Assembly: GCF_030580955.1 (NCBI RefSeq)
Contig: NZ_JAUQON010000012.1
Span: forward strand, 1 to 64,000
Source of the DNA: Hymenobacter convexus
GTDB lineage: Bacteria > Bacteroidota > Bacteroidia > Cytophagales > Hymenobacteraceae
Length of the DNA: 64,000 nucleotides
Direction of reading: 5' to 3'
Each line of letters begins with the position of its first letter. Within the stretch, counting starts at the first letter, position 1. The notes beneath the pieces were generated by a model that was not told where the DNA came from, did not search any database, and worked only from the letters and a program-made list of their open reading frames with translations. The position numbers and the translations under genes were made by a program. Of the stretch, positions 17,101 to 26,177 are shown one piece after another.

Positions 17101-17781
17101 ATGCCTGCTGCTGACCCCGTAACTGCTGCTCCCCTCACCGAACGACTGGAGCGCTGGCAGGACCGGATTCGCGAGCCTTCCCTGACGGTGCTGCTCCTCG
17201 GGCAAGTGCTGCTGCTGTTCGTAGTCACGCCCCTTTCCAGCGCCCGCGTGCTTACCTACGCATCGGTGAACGCGCTGCAAATCCTGCTCCTGTTCATCGC
17301 CTCCTTCGCGTTGCCTCGCCGCAGCAAAATGCTCCGGGGGCTCGTCCTGGTCTGCGTCGCGGCAATGCTCGGGGTGACTTTTGTTGGGTCGAACCAATAC
17401 ATTGGCCTGCTGCTGCGCATGGTCGGGACCCTGAGCATCACCCTGGCCGTGGGCCGGGCCGTGTTTCAGGCGCAACGCATCACCACGCACCAGCTGCTGG
17501 GGGCCGTCGTGGTTTACCTGAACATGGCCCTGCTGTTCATGGGCGGCTTTATTGCTCTCAATACGGTCTTGCCCGGAGCCTTCACCACTGTTGCCGGGGC
17601 TGCCCTGAAACCGGGCGAACTGCTGTATTTCAGCCTCACCACGCTCACCTCTACCGGGTACGGCGACATTGTGCCGGTGCACCCGCTGGCGCGCAGCCTG
17701 GCCAACCTGGAAGCAGTGCTTGGGCAACTGTTTCTGGCCATTTTGCTGGCCCGCCTCGTGAGCCAGCACACGCAGCGCTAA
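17101..17781 (+). CDS. Potassium channel-type membrane protein
   Basis: The product is 226 aa. It has a short cytoplasmic N-terminus, several membrane helices (LTVLLLGQVLLLFVVTPL, ALQILLLFIASFAL, MLGVTFVG, LGAVVVYLNMALLFMGGFIA) and then the pore: SLTTLTSTGYGDIVPVHPLA, which contains the K+ selectivity filter TGYGD, followed by a final helix (AVLGQLFLAILLARLVS). It belongs to the two-transmembrane-pore (Ion_trans_2) channels. There is no cytoplasmic RCK or cyclic-nucleotide domain, so gating is unclear. It stands alone between the small gene and the sigma-factor operon. The ATG at 17101 was chosen over an in-frame TTG two codons upstream. Confidence 0.85.
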   Translation: MPAADPVTAAPLTERLERWQDRIREPSLTVLLLGQVLLLFVVTPLSSARVLTYASVNALQILLLFIASFALPRRSKMLRGLVLVCVAAMLGVTFVGSNQYIGLLLRMVGTLSITLAVGRAVFQAQRITTHQLLGAVVVYLNMALLFMGGFIALNTVLPGAFTTVAGAALKPGELLYFSLTTLTSTGYGDIVPVHPLARSLANLEAVLGQLFLAILLARLVSQHTQR

Positions 17782-17904
17782 CCGCCGCAAATAGTCGCCC
17801 GGCCTGCTTATTATTGCGGGCCCGGATTGGTCCGAAATGCTTTTCCTGGTGGCGCTGGGCGGCCTGGGTTCGCCACTGCCTGCCTCCTCTTCGTAGTCCG
17901 TTGC

Positions 17905-18609
17905 ATGGCCGCTCCCGATGACGCTGCGCTGAATGCCCGCCTGACGCAGCTGCGCCAGACCGACCCGGCGGCCTTCATCGAACAATTGTTCAAGACCTTT
18001 TACGCGCCGCTTGGGGCCGTGGTGTACCGCGTGGTGCCCGACCGCGACGTGGTAGAAGATATTCTGCAGGACGTATTTCTGCGCCTGTGGCAGGGCATCG
18101 AGGCCTTGCCGGCCATCGATTCCTACCGGGCCTACCTCAACCGCATGGCCCTGAACGCGGCCCTGCGCCACCAGCAGCGCGCCCAGCGCCAGGTGGCCTG
18201 GGACGATGCCCCGCCCGACACCGCCCCCGTCGCGCCCGATGCCCTGGCCGGCCTGCACGCCGCCGAAGCCGCCGATGCCGTGGCTGCGGCCCTGGCGCAG
18301 CTGCCGCCCCAGTGCCGCATCGTGTTCGAGCTGAGCCGCTACGAGGAAATGAGCTACCAGCAGATTGCCGAAGCCCTGGAAATTTCGCCCAAAACGGTGG
18401 AGAATCAGATGGGCAAGGCCCTGCGCATTCTGCGCCGCGAGCTGGCCGGCGTGCTGAAAAACCTGTACGGGCTGCTGCTGTGCGGCGGACTGGCGTTGCT
18501 CAGCCGGCACGCCCCGCCCACTGCCGCCCCCGCGACGCCCGGCGGCCAGCGCGCCCATCCCGCTATTTTTGGGGGCCGCGTGGGGGTAACGCCCCCGTCG
18601 CGTATCTAG
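17905..18609 (+). CDS. ECF-type RNA polymerase sigma factor
   Basis: The product is 234 aa. Region 2 is visible (DVVEDILQDVFLRLWQGIEA, SYRAYLNRMALNAALRH), then a linker, then region 4 with its HTH (LPPQCRIVFELSRYEEMSYQ, then QIAEALEISPKTVENQMGKA). This is the FecI-like class of extracytoplasmic-function sigma factor that redirects RNA polymerase when released by a FecR anti-sigma factor. The C-terminus has an extra hydrophobic stretch (LYGLLLCGGLALLS) and a Pro/Gly tail not needed for sigma function. The FecR-like gene follows 37 bp later. The start was set at the MAAPDDAAL ATG. Confidence 0.9.
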   Translation: MAAPDDAALNARLTQLRQTDPAAFIEQLFKTFYAPLGAVVYRVVPDRDVVEDILQDVFLRLWQGIEALPAIDSYRAYLNRMALNAALRHQQRAQRQVAWDDAPPDTAPVAPDALAGLHAAEAADAVAAALAQLPPQCRIVFELSRYEEMSYQQIAEALEISPKTVENQMGKALRILRRELAGVLKNLYGLLLCGGLALLSRHAPPTAAPATPGGQRAHPAIFGGRVGVTPPSRI

Positions 18610-18646
18610 TAGTTATACCGGGCATGTGTCCGGGCCTGAATTCATT

Positions 18647-19852
18647 ATGACGCAGAATTACCCCGACCCGGTTGATGCCCCCTGGGCGCTGCTGGCCCGC
18701 CACCTGGCTGCCGAAGCGACGGCCAGCGAGCGGGCGGACCTGCGCGCCTGGGTGCAGGCCGACCCCACCCACCTGCAAATCCTGACGACCGTCACCCGCG
18801 CCTGGGAGCGGGCCGCCGAGGCCGCGCCCGCCCCGGTGCTGTTCTCGCCCGCCGACGTGGAAGCCGCCTGGCAGCGTTTCCGCCCCCTGATGGCCGCCGC
18901 GACGTATCCGGCCCCGGCAACCGAGCCGGTGACCGCGGCACCCGCTGCCCCGGCCGCGCAACCAGCAGCCGAACCATTGGCGCCGCCCGCCGCCCGTCCC
19001 ATCTGGCCGCTGCAGCGCCGCGCCGCCGCCCGGCGCTGGCAGTTGGTGGCCTCCCTGGCCCTGCTCCTGGGTGTCGGATTCGTGCTAGCCAGAACGTGGC
19101 TTTTCAAGCCGCAACAGCACATGGTCAGCTACGCCAGTGCCGATGGCCGCCGCCAGATACGGCTGCCCGACGGCAGCACCGTCTGGCTCAACGCCCATTC
19201 GCGGCTGCGCTACACCGGCGCGGGCCCCGCGCCGGCCCACGGCCTGCGGGCGGTGCAGCTCACGGGCGAAGCTTATTTTGAAGTGCAGCACAATGCCGAC
19301 CGACCCTTTATCGTGAGCACCGCCACGGCCCGCGTGCGGGTCACGGGCACCGCCTTCAACGTGCGCGCCTACGCCGCCGAAGACTCGGTGGAAGTCAGCG
19401 TGACCCACGGCCGCGTGTGGCTCACCCATCTGTCGGCCGCCGACAGCGTGCAGCTCACGGCGGGTACCCGCGCGGCCCTGCACGCCGCCGACGCCCCCGG
19501 CCGCATTGCCGCCCGCCTGCAAAGCCAGCCAGCCGCCGACCCGAATTTCCGAGCCTGGCAGACCGATACCCTACGCTTCGCCGATGTGCCCGTGGCCCAG
19601 GTAGCCCGCACGCTGCAAGCCAATTTCGGCACCGCCGTGCAGCTGAGTACGCCCGGGCTGGGCCAGTGCCGCTTCACCGGAACGTTCCCCCACCCGCAGC
19701 CCGCTCAGGTGCTGGCGGTGCTGGCAGCCGCCACGGCCAGCCAACTGGCGGACGATGGCCACGGCGGCTACCTGCTGCAGGGGGCTGGTTGCGGCGCACC
19801 CGGCCGCGCTACCCGCCGCTTCCGCACCGGCCACCCAGCCTTCCGGCCGTGA
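18647..19852 (+). CDS. FecR-type anti-sigma factor
   Basis: The product is 401 aa. The cytoplasmic N-terminal part (ALLARHLAAEATASERADLR) would bind the sigma factor. A Pro/Ala linker leads to one membrane helix (LVASLALLLGVGFVLARTWL). The periplasmic FecR domain is clear (RQIRLPDGSTVWLNAHSRLR, VQLTGEAYFEV, RPFIVSTATARVRVTGTAFN, VSVTHGRVWL), followed by a DUF4974/STN-like tail (FADVPVAQVARTLQANFG). It senses a periplasmic signal and controls the ECF sigma factor encoded 37 bp upstream. Its stop codon overlaps the GTG start of the next gene (GTGA), so translation of the two is coupled. Confidence 0.9.
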   Translation: MTQNYPDPVDAPWALLARHLAAEATASERADLRAWVQADPTHLQILTTVTRAWERAAEAAPAPVLFSPADVEAAWQRFRPLMAAATYPAPATEPVTAAPAAPAAQPAAEPLAPPAARPIWPLQRRAAARRWQLVASLALLLGVGFVLARTWLFKPQQHMVSYASADGRRQIRLPDGSTVWLNAHSRLRYTGAGPAPAHGLRAVQLTGEAYFEVQHNADRPFIVSTATARVRVTGTAFNVRAYAAEDSVEVSVTHGRVWLTHLSAADSVQLTAGTRAALHAADAPGRIAARLQSQPAADPNFRAWQTDTLRFADVPVAQVARTLQANFGTAVQLSTPGLGQCRFTGTFPHPQPAQVLAVLAAATASQLADDGHGGYLLQGAGCGAPGRATRRFRTGHPAFRP

Positions 19853-21591
19853 TTAAGCCGCGTGGGCATAACTCCCGGCAGTGGCATGTCTGGCGGTTGC
19901 TGGTGGTGGCGTTATGGCTTGGCTTAGGCGCTGGGCGGGCGTGGGCGCAACCAACCGACCCAGTACTGGCGCGGCTTGTGCGCCCCACTCCGGGCACCCG
20001 TCCGCTCGGCGAGGTGTTAGCCGAGCTTTCGCGCCAGGGCCACTTGCCCTTAAGCTACAGCAGCTCGCTGGTGCCCGTGGCGCACCCGTGTCGCTTACCG
20101 GCTGGTCCGGCCCGGCCGTTGGGCACGGTTCTGGGAGAGGTATTGGCGGCCGAGCATTTGTCATTTGGGCTGCTGAATGGGCAGCTGGTGCTATGGCCCG
20201 CGCAAGTTGCGATACCCGCCGGGGTGGTGGCCGTGAATGGCCAATCTACGCGGCCAGCGCCGCTGGCTGGTTCGCAGGAGACTCGCGGGGCGACTACCGC
20301 CGCAGCTACGCTACCCGTTCTCGCTACGAATGAGAGCAAAAGTGCGGCTAAAATCGTTGCAACAGGAAGCTTGCCGGTTGTCTCACCTGCCCCAACACCG
20401 GCCGCAGGAAGGGCCGTTGCGTCCGCAGTACTAGCACAGCGCAAAGGAACAATTGCCCGGAAAGAGCCAGCCAATGCTGGCAATCGCATCGCCACGACGC
20501 GCCCAACGTCCGGCGCATCTCCAGTTGCTCCAGCAAGGCAGCTACCGACGGATGTCTCCATTAATTCGAGGACCGAATCTCGGACTGTTCGCCCAGTATC
20601 CACTACCAAGCGGGCATCCTCTTCGGCCACGGGCATTGTTTCAAACCCGCGCGGCAAAACGGGACCACCACTGGAATCCGGCCTTACCCCAGGCCGAGGC
20701 CGCCCTTCGGAAGTTCGCCCGGAGGGCAGCGTCGTTACGCGGCCATCTTCGGTTGGGTCTGCCCTTCCATCCAACACTGCCCGTACCACCACCGCCAAAT
20801 CTGCCCGCGTCCCCGCACCCGCCGCTTCCCTTACCCGGGGAGCCACAGCCAGTGCGCAACGCGCCGGCATTGGACGTCCGAATATTCGGGAACAAGCCGT
20901 GCGCCCCCGGGTACCGGGGCCGCCCCCTTCCGCAGCTCCGGCACGAGGTCCCGTGGCCTTGCTGCCGACCATAGCGGTGATGCCGGCTCCGGTTTCGGGT
21001 TCCGGCGAGTTGCCTCCCTCACTTCCGATACCAAGTGGGCTGGCGCTCCCTGCCGCGCAAAACCCGTCCGCGAGGTCGGATAATGCGGCGGCGGCGAAGA
21101 CTCCTTTTGCGCTGACCAGCCTGTTGCATCCCAGCTACCTGCACGCCGAAGCGTGGGGCAGCGAAAGCCTGCCGCTAAATGCGGCCGTTAAGGTGGGCTT
21201 CCCCCGCATTTACCTGACCCTGGGGATAGCCGCCGGGCCGGGTGGCCGCCAGTCCGGCGGGGTGGCCGGGGGCGTGGGCCTCGGCACGGTGGGCCAGCCC
21301 CGGGGGCGCTTCACCCCCAGCCTCGATGTGATGCAGTGGTTCCTGTCCGGCAACCGGGAAACGCCGGGCAGCTCACTCACCCAGCTGCGGCCCTTGCTGG
21401 CCTGGCAGCTCAAGTCGGGCGGACGCCTGCAGCTCATCGGGGGCCCCACGCTCAACCTGGCCACCGGCCGCCGCGAAGACGGCCGCACCCGCGAAGGCCT
21501 GGGGCAAGACCAATGGCTCTGGCTCAATTCCAGCGACGAGCATTCTTTCCTGCGCCTCTGGCCGGGCCTGCAGCTCGGATTGCGGTTCTGA
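19849..21591 (+). CDS. STN-domain protein with long Ser/Thr/Pro linker and C-terminal beta-barrel-like domain
   Basis: The product is 580 aa. The GTG start overlaps the FecR stop and is followed by a signal peptide (WRLLVVALWLGLGAGRAWAQ). An STN (secretin/TonB N-terminal) domain spans about 45-120 (PLGEVLAELSRQGHLPLSYS, LGEVLAAEHLSFGLLNGQLV). A low-complexity Ser/Thr/Ala/Pro linker of about 290 residues follows. The last 160 residues alternate hydrophobic residues like beta-strands (AAVKVGFPRIYLTLGIAAG, RPLLAWQLKSGGRLQLIGG, LWPGLQLGLRF) with a C-terminal Phe, suggesting an outer-membrane barrel. STN domains normally head TonB-dependent receptors that signal to FecR. Here no plug or 22-strand receptor follows, so this may be a minimal or unusual signalling partner. 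Confidence 0.65.
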   Translation: MIKPRGHNSRQWHVWRLLVVALWLGLGAGRAWAQPTDPVLARLVRPTPGTRPLGEVLAELSRQGHLPLSYSSSLVPVAHPCRLPAGPARPLGTVLGEVLAAEHLSFGLLNGQLVLWPAQVAIPAGVVAVNGQSTRPAPLAGSQETRGATTAAATLPVLATNESKSAAKIVATGSLPVVSPAPTPAAGRAVASAVLAQRKGTIARKEPANAGNRIATTRPTSGASPVAPARQLPTDVSINSRTESRTVRPVSTTKRASSSATGIVSNPRGKTGPPLESGLTPGRGRPSEVRPEGSVVTRPSSVGSALPSNTARTTTAKSARVPAPAASLTRGATASAQRAGIGRPNIREQAVRPRVPGPPPSAAPARGPVALLPTIAVMPAPVSGSGELPPSLPIPSGLALPAAQNPSARSDNAAAAKTPFALTSLLHPSYLHAEAWGSESLPLNAAVKVGFPRIYLTLGIAAGPGGRQSGGVAGGVGLGTVGQPRGRFTPSLDVMQWFLSGNRETPGSSLTQLRPLLAWQLKSGGRLQLIGGPTLNLATGRREDGRTREGLGQDQWLWLNSSDEHSFLRLWPGLQLGLRF

Positions 21592-21629
21592 AAAGGGTAA
21601 ACATCGCCCCGTTTGATACGACACCAATA

Positions 21630-21663
21630 AAAAGGGCGTCCGGCAGTTGCCGGACGCCCTTTT
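21630..21663. terminator. Bidirectional terminator
   Basis: AAAAGGGCGTCCGGCA (21630-21645) and TGCCGGACGCCCTTTT (21648-21663) are exact complements. The A and T runs serve both the forward STN-protein gene and the reverse lipoprotein gene. Confidence 0.9.
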
Positions 21664-21680
21664 CAGCATGTAGCGGGCGC

Positions 21681-22064
21681 TTAGTTCGCGCCGGTCGTGG
21701 TGGGCGTCGTGGTCGTGGTCACGGCAGTGATGCAGCCAATTTCAGCCGTTGCAGTCGAGCTGGTGGTTTTGGAGCTGCCGCAGTCGGCTTTTTTGGTGTA
21801 GTAGCCGATGGTCACCTGCTGGCCGGCGGTGGCGCCGAACGAGGTCCAGTTCGTGCCGCTGGGGGTCAGGATGGTGCCGTCGGCCAGTTGCAGCGCCAGG
21901 GTGCCGGAGGCACTCGTTACCACGGTGGCGGCGGTGTTGCACACGCTGTTGTCGGGGGTGGTGCTTTCTTCTTTTTCGAAGCAACCGGTGAGCATCGTGC
22001 TGGCGCTCAGGCCCAGTAAAGTGAGGGTGGCGAATATGCGAGCGCGATTTGCAAGGCTTTTCAT
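21681..22064 (-). CDS. Lipoprotein with Thr-rich C-terminus
   Basis: The product is 127 aa. The signal peptide ends in lipobox LTGC (MKSLANRARIFATLTLLGLS, then ASTMLTGC). The mature protein begins CFEKEESTTPDN, has two further Cys (CNTAATVV and KKADCGSS) that could form a disulfide, and a small beta-rich domain (ALQLADGTILTPSGTNWTSF, GQQVTIGYYTKK). It ends in a Thr run (AVTTTTTPTTTGAN). It is similar in plan to the 59-aa lipoprotein at 9.2 kb. An upstream in-frame ATG would precede the signal peptide and is unlikely. The function is unknown. Confidence 0.7.
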   Translation of the reverse strand: MKSLANRARIFATLTLLGLSASTMLTGCFEKEESTTPDNSVCNTAATVVTSASGTLALQLADGTILTPSGTNWTSFGATAGQQVTIGYYTKKADCGSSKTTSSTATAEIGCITAVTTTTTPTTTGAN

Positions 22065-22164
22065 AAAAAATGGGGATTGATTGGGGTTGAACATGAAGGT
22101 TGAAAAAATGGGTAAGCGAGAAAAAAACGGAGGCAAAACGGGGCGGCCCGGCGCCGGGCAAGGG

Positions 22165-24081
22165 TCAGGGCCGCACTTCGAGCCAGCCCTTGAAGCGGCG
22201 CCCGTCGGTGAAGGTGACGAGGTAGTAGTAGACGCCGCCGACCCCTGCGCCTGGCCACTGGAAGGTGCGCGCCGGCGACTGGTACACCTGCTGGCCCCAA
22301 CGCGAGAAAATGCGCACGCCGGCAAACTGGCTGCCACAGAAATTGGGCGGCAGGGCCTGGTCGAGGGCGAAATACTCGTTGAGCCCGTCGCCGTTGGGCG
22401 TGATGATGTTGGGCGGGCGAAAAGCCAGCGAATCATTGGGCCGAACCACCTCGAAGCGGATGAGGCGGGTGAGCGTTTTCGGGCTGCACACGGCGCTTTG
22501 CACCAGGTCGAATTGCACCACCAGCCCGGTATCGCGGGCCGTGGCCAGCCCGCAGGCCGGCAGCCAGTCGAAGGTGGCCGTGGCCCGGCCCGGGCCGTTG
22601 GCGGCGCTAAAGCGCATGCCCACGGCGGCTAGGTCGAACCCTCGGCCCGTGGCTTTCAATGCCAGCGGATTGGGGGCCGCATCGGTGCCGAGCAGCGTGG
22701 CGGTGTAGGGCTGCCCCAGGGCCACGCGCACCACCACGGGCGCGGCTTCGGGCGACGGGGCCGGCGGAAACGAGGTGGTGAGCACCGGCGTGGTGAGCAC
22801 CGGCGGCGCGGCCATAAAGGCCACCTGCACCGTGTCGCGCTTGGGCAGCGGGCAGCCGTTGTCGGCCACCAGCACGTTCACCAAGTACACTTTGCCCTTG
22901 GTATCGGCGCATTCCGGAAAGCAGAGCGTGGCCGTGAGCGTGTCGCGGACGCCGCTCACCGTGCCGCTGGTGCTGGTGGTGAAGCTCGGCGCGGTGGCCG
23001 CATCGGTGAAGTTGACGGGCTGCGCGGTGAGCGTGAGCGTCGAGCTCGGGTCCGGGTCGGTGTAGCGAATGGTGAGGCAGCGCGTGCCGCCGGGCAGCAG
23101 GCGCACGGTGTCGCGCCCGGCCAGGTAGCGGCGGCCGCTGGCCTGCACGCTCACCGCGGGCGGGTTGTTGGTGGGGCAGGTTAGCACGTAGAGCTGGAAA
23201 TCCCGGCGCGTTTCGCCGATTTTCACGCCCCGCCGGTACTCCGAGCAGCGCACCCCGAACACGAACAAGCCCAGGCGGTTGGGCCGCACCGTCAGGCGCC
23301 CGGTGCGCGCATCAATGCCCAGCGCGGGCGCGCCCGGTATCTGGTTGGCGGTGCTCAGGCCGGTGGTCCAGGTCACGGGGGTATAGGGCGCGGCTGCGGG
23401 CGCAGGCGTGTTGTTGGTGGCCGTGGAGTGGCCTTTGAGGGGCGTCACCATGTCGTAGGCCAGGGAGTCGCCGTCGGGGTCCTGCCCGCCAAAATCGTAG
23501 TAGAACAGGTTGTTCAGGCAGGCGTAGTCGCCCAGCGCGGGGAAGATGCGCGGCGTGGAGTCGATGAACGCCGCGCCGTTGCGCACCACGGCCGGAAACT
23601 CCAGGTAGAACGTCTGGCCGGCCGCGCCGGGGCTGATGATGTTGCTGATGCTCAGGTTGCGGCAGCAGCGCTCCACCGCCGCGTAGTAACCGCCGGCGCT
23701 GGCGTAGGTGGCTGCGTCGAGGGTGATGTCTTTGCTATACATCAGCTTGCGCGTGCTGAGCGTGCCCACCGCGCAGGCCGGATTGGTGTAGCCCACGAAC
23801 GTGTTGCTGGTCAGCGGCAGCACCACGCTGGTGATTTGGCGGTTGGTGGCTTTCTCAAAAATGCCCGCCGTCAGGTTTTGGTCGAGGGCGGCGGGGTCGC
23901 CGTTGATGGCGTCGAAGTACAAGGTCAGCGTGAGGGTGTAGGTGCTGCCGGTTTGGTGCAGCAGGTCCATTTCGCCGCCCACAATGTGGGTGGCCCAGGC
24001 CGGCCCGGCCAGCATAGTCAATAGCAGGACAGTCAGCCCCCACCGCGCAATGCGCAGCGGAGCGGAATAAGTGGGTTTCAT
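22165..24081 (-). CDS. Secreted adhesin-like protein with type B (gliding-motility) C-terminal domain
   Basis: The product is 638 aa. It has a signal peptide (ARWGLTVLLLTMLAGPAWAT) directly followed by THIVGGEMDL, a start typical of large Bacteroidota gliding/adhesin proteins. The body has Ig-like and PKD-like beta-rich segments with paired Cys (VERCCRNL, GVRCSEYRRG, LTCPTNNPP), DFGGQDPDGDSLAYD, and ends in the type B sorting domain: NIITPNGDGLNEYFAL, RIFSRWGQQVYQSP, YYYLVTFTDGRRFKGWLEV. Export is therefore expected through the type IX system. It is short for this family. A small gene starts upstream on the same strand. Confidence 0.88.
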   Translation of the reverse strand: MKPTYSAPLRIARWGLTVLLLTMLAGPAWATHIVGGEMDLLHQTGSTYTLTLTLYFDAINGDPAALDQNLTAGIFEKATNRQITSVVLPLTSNTFVGYTNPACAVGTLSTRKLMYSKDITLDAATYASAGGYYAAVERCCRNLSISNIISPGAAGQTFYLEFPAVVRNGAAFIDSTPRIFPALGDYACLNNLFYYDFGGQDPDGDSLAYDMVTPLKGHSTATNNTPAPAAAPYTPVTWTTGLSTANQIPGAPALGIDARTGRLTVRPNRLGLFVFGVRCSEYRRGVKIGETRRDFQLYVLTCPTNNPPAVSVQASGRRYLAGRDTVRLLPGGTRCLTIRYTDPDPSSTLTLTAQPVNFTDAATAPSFTTSTSGTVSGVRDTLTATLCFPECADTKGKVYLVNVLVADNGCPLPKRDTVQVAFMAAPPVLTTPVLTTSFPPAPSPEAAPVVVRVALGQPYTATLLGTDAAPNPLALKATGRGFDLAAVGMRFSAANGPGRATATFDWLPACGLATARDTGLVVQFDLVQSAVCSPKTLTRLIRFEVVRPNDSLAFRPPNIITPNGDGLNEYFALDQALPPNFCGSQFAGVRIFSRWGQQVYQSPARTFQWPGAGVGGVYYYLVTFTDGRRFKGWLEVRP

Positions 24082-24104
24082 AAGAAAAAACAGCTATTCG
24101 GGTA

Positions 24105-24617
24105 CTAGGCGGCGCGGCGCTTGAGGGCAGCTCTTCGCCCCGGTTTTGGAGCAGCGGCCGGCTTGCTGGGCACACGCACCGGCGGGGCCGTCCAACCCGC
24201 TAAGTCGCGGGTGATTTCGGCGAGAGAAAGAGGTATCATCGGCTGGTCGTCCTGGACCAGTAGCCGGCCCGCCTCCATCTCGTCATAAACGGCTTGCTGA
24301 TAGTCCAGCAGGTAATTCCGGCGTTGTTCAGTGGTCCGCAACGGCTGGGCCAGGTTGGGCGCACGGCCCAGAACCGGCGCGGCATCCTGGGCTGGCTCAA
24401 CGGCTGGGCTGGCCAGATTCAGGCGGTAGGTAACCAACGCCCGGGGCGGGAGTCCTTGGGCCGGGCCGAAATCCGCCAGGGCAACCAGCCAGTACACTAC
24501 CGGGCCCCGGGCCCGATTGAACGCCGCGGTCTGGCACACCACCCGCGCGGCAACGCCCTGGTATGGCAGCGTGTATTCGGAGAAATAGGTGAGGTACGTC
24601 ACGGCTGGCGTTGGCAA
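24105..24617 (-). CDS. Hypothetical protein (170 aa)
   Basis: I do not recognise this family. The product begins MPTPAVTYLTYFSEYTLPYQ from a TTG codon. An alternative GTG lies five codons in, and no ATG is available before the upstream stop. It contains an aromatic/hydrophobic first half (VVYWLVALADFGP, PRALVTYRLNLASP), a helix-rich acidic middle (RRNYLLDYQQAVYDEMEAGR) and a very basic C-terminus (PGRRAALKRRAA). It has no signal peptide. It lies 23 bp upstream of the type B domain protein on the same strand and may be co-transcribed with it. Confidence 0.55.
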   Translation of the reverse strand: MPTPAVTYLTYFSEYTLPYQGVAARVVCQTAAFNRARGPVVYWLVALADFGPAQGLPPRALVTYRLNLASPAVEPAQDAAPVLGRAPNLAQPLRTTEQRRNYLLDYQQAVYDEMEAGRLLVQDDQPMIPLSLAEITRDLAGWTAPPVRVPSKPAAAPKPGRRAALKRRAA

Positions 24618-24731
24618 TAATCCCGGTGAAAGTGGCTGGCCCCTCGGGGGCTTTCCCGCCGGTTGGGCGGCTCAACTACTAGATTCACAAAGGCGGCGCT
24701 ACCCCTACGCGCCGACAACTTTTATTTTGAA

Positions 24732-24764
24732 AAAACCGGCTGTTTTTGCGAAATGGCGGGTTTT
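24732..24764 (-). terminator. Imperfect terminator after the first peroxidase gene
   Basis: On the minus strand AAAACCCGC and GCCGGTTTTTT can pair with one mismatch around a loop, and the right arm ends in six T residues. It lies about 22 bp after the stop of the peroxidase gene. Confidence 0.45.
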
Positions 24765-24785
24765 AAGGCAATTAGTGGAGTGGCC

Positions 24786-25955
<1,170 letters not shown>

Positions 25956-26177
25956 AATGCTTTCGATAAACTATATCCACTAAAGACAGAGGGGCTGGCA
26001 CCGGCATTCGCGGGCATTGCGGAGCGCACAACGCCGGCCGGGGCAGCTAATAGAGAGATACAGCAGGCCGGCCTCACCCCTACGCCCGTTGAATATTTAG
26101 TTGAAAAACTATCCTCACCAATGAAGGCCGACACCTGAATTAACCACTTACTCAGAGTGCTTCCGTCGTTTGCTGGC

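Noticed and set aside
16888..18558. A 556-residue open frame antisense to the ion channel and sigma factor
   Set aside because: Its product is rich in Gln, Gly and His with no domain, and the opposite strand has two strongly supported genes. It is a shadow of GC-rich codon use.
19417..19848. Extension of the STN-domain protein into the FecR gene
   Set aside because: It reads through FecR in another frame. The GTG at 19849 overlapping the FecR stop and followed by a signal peptide is a better start.
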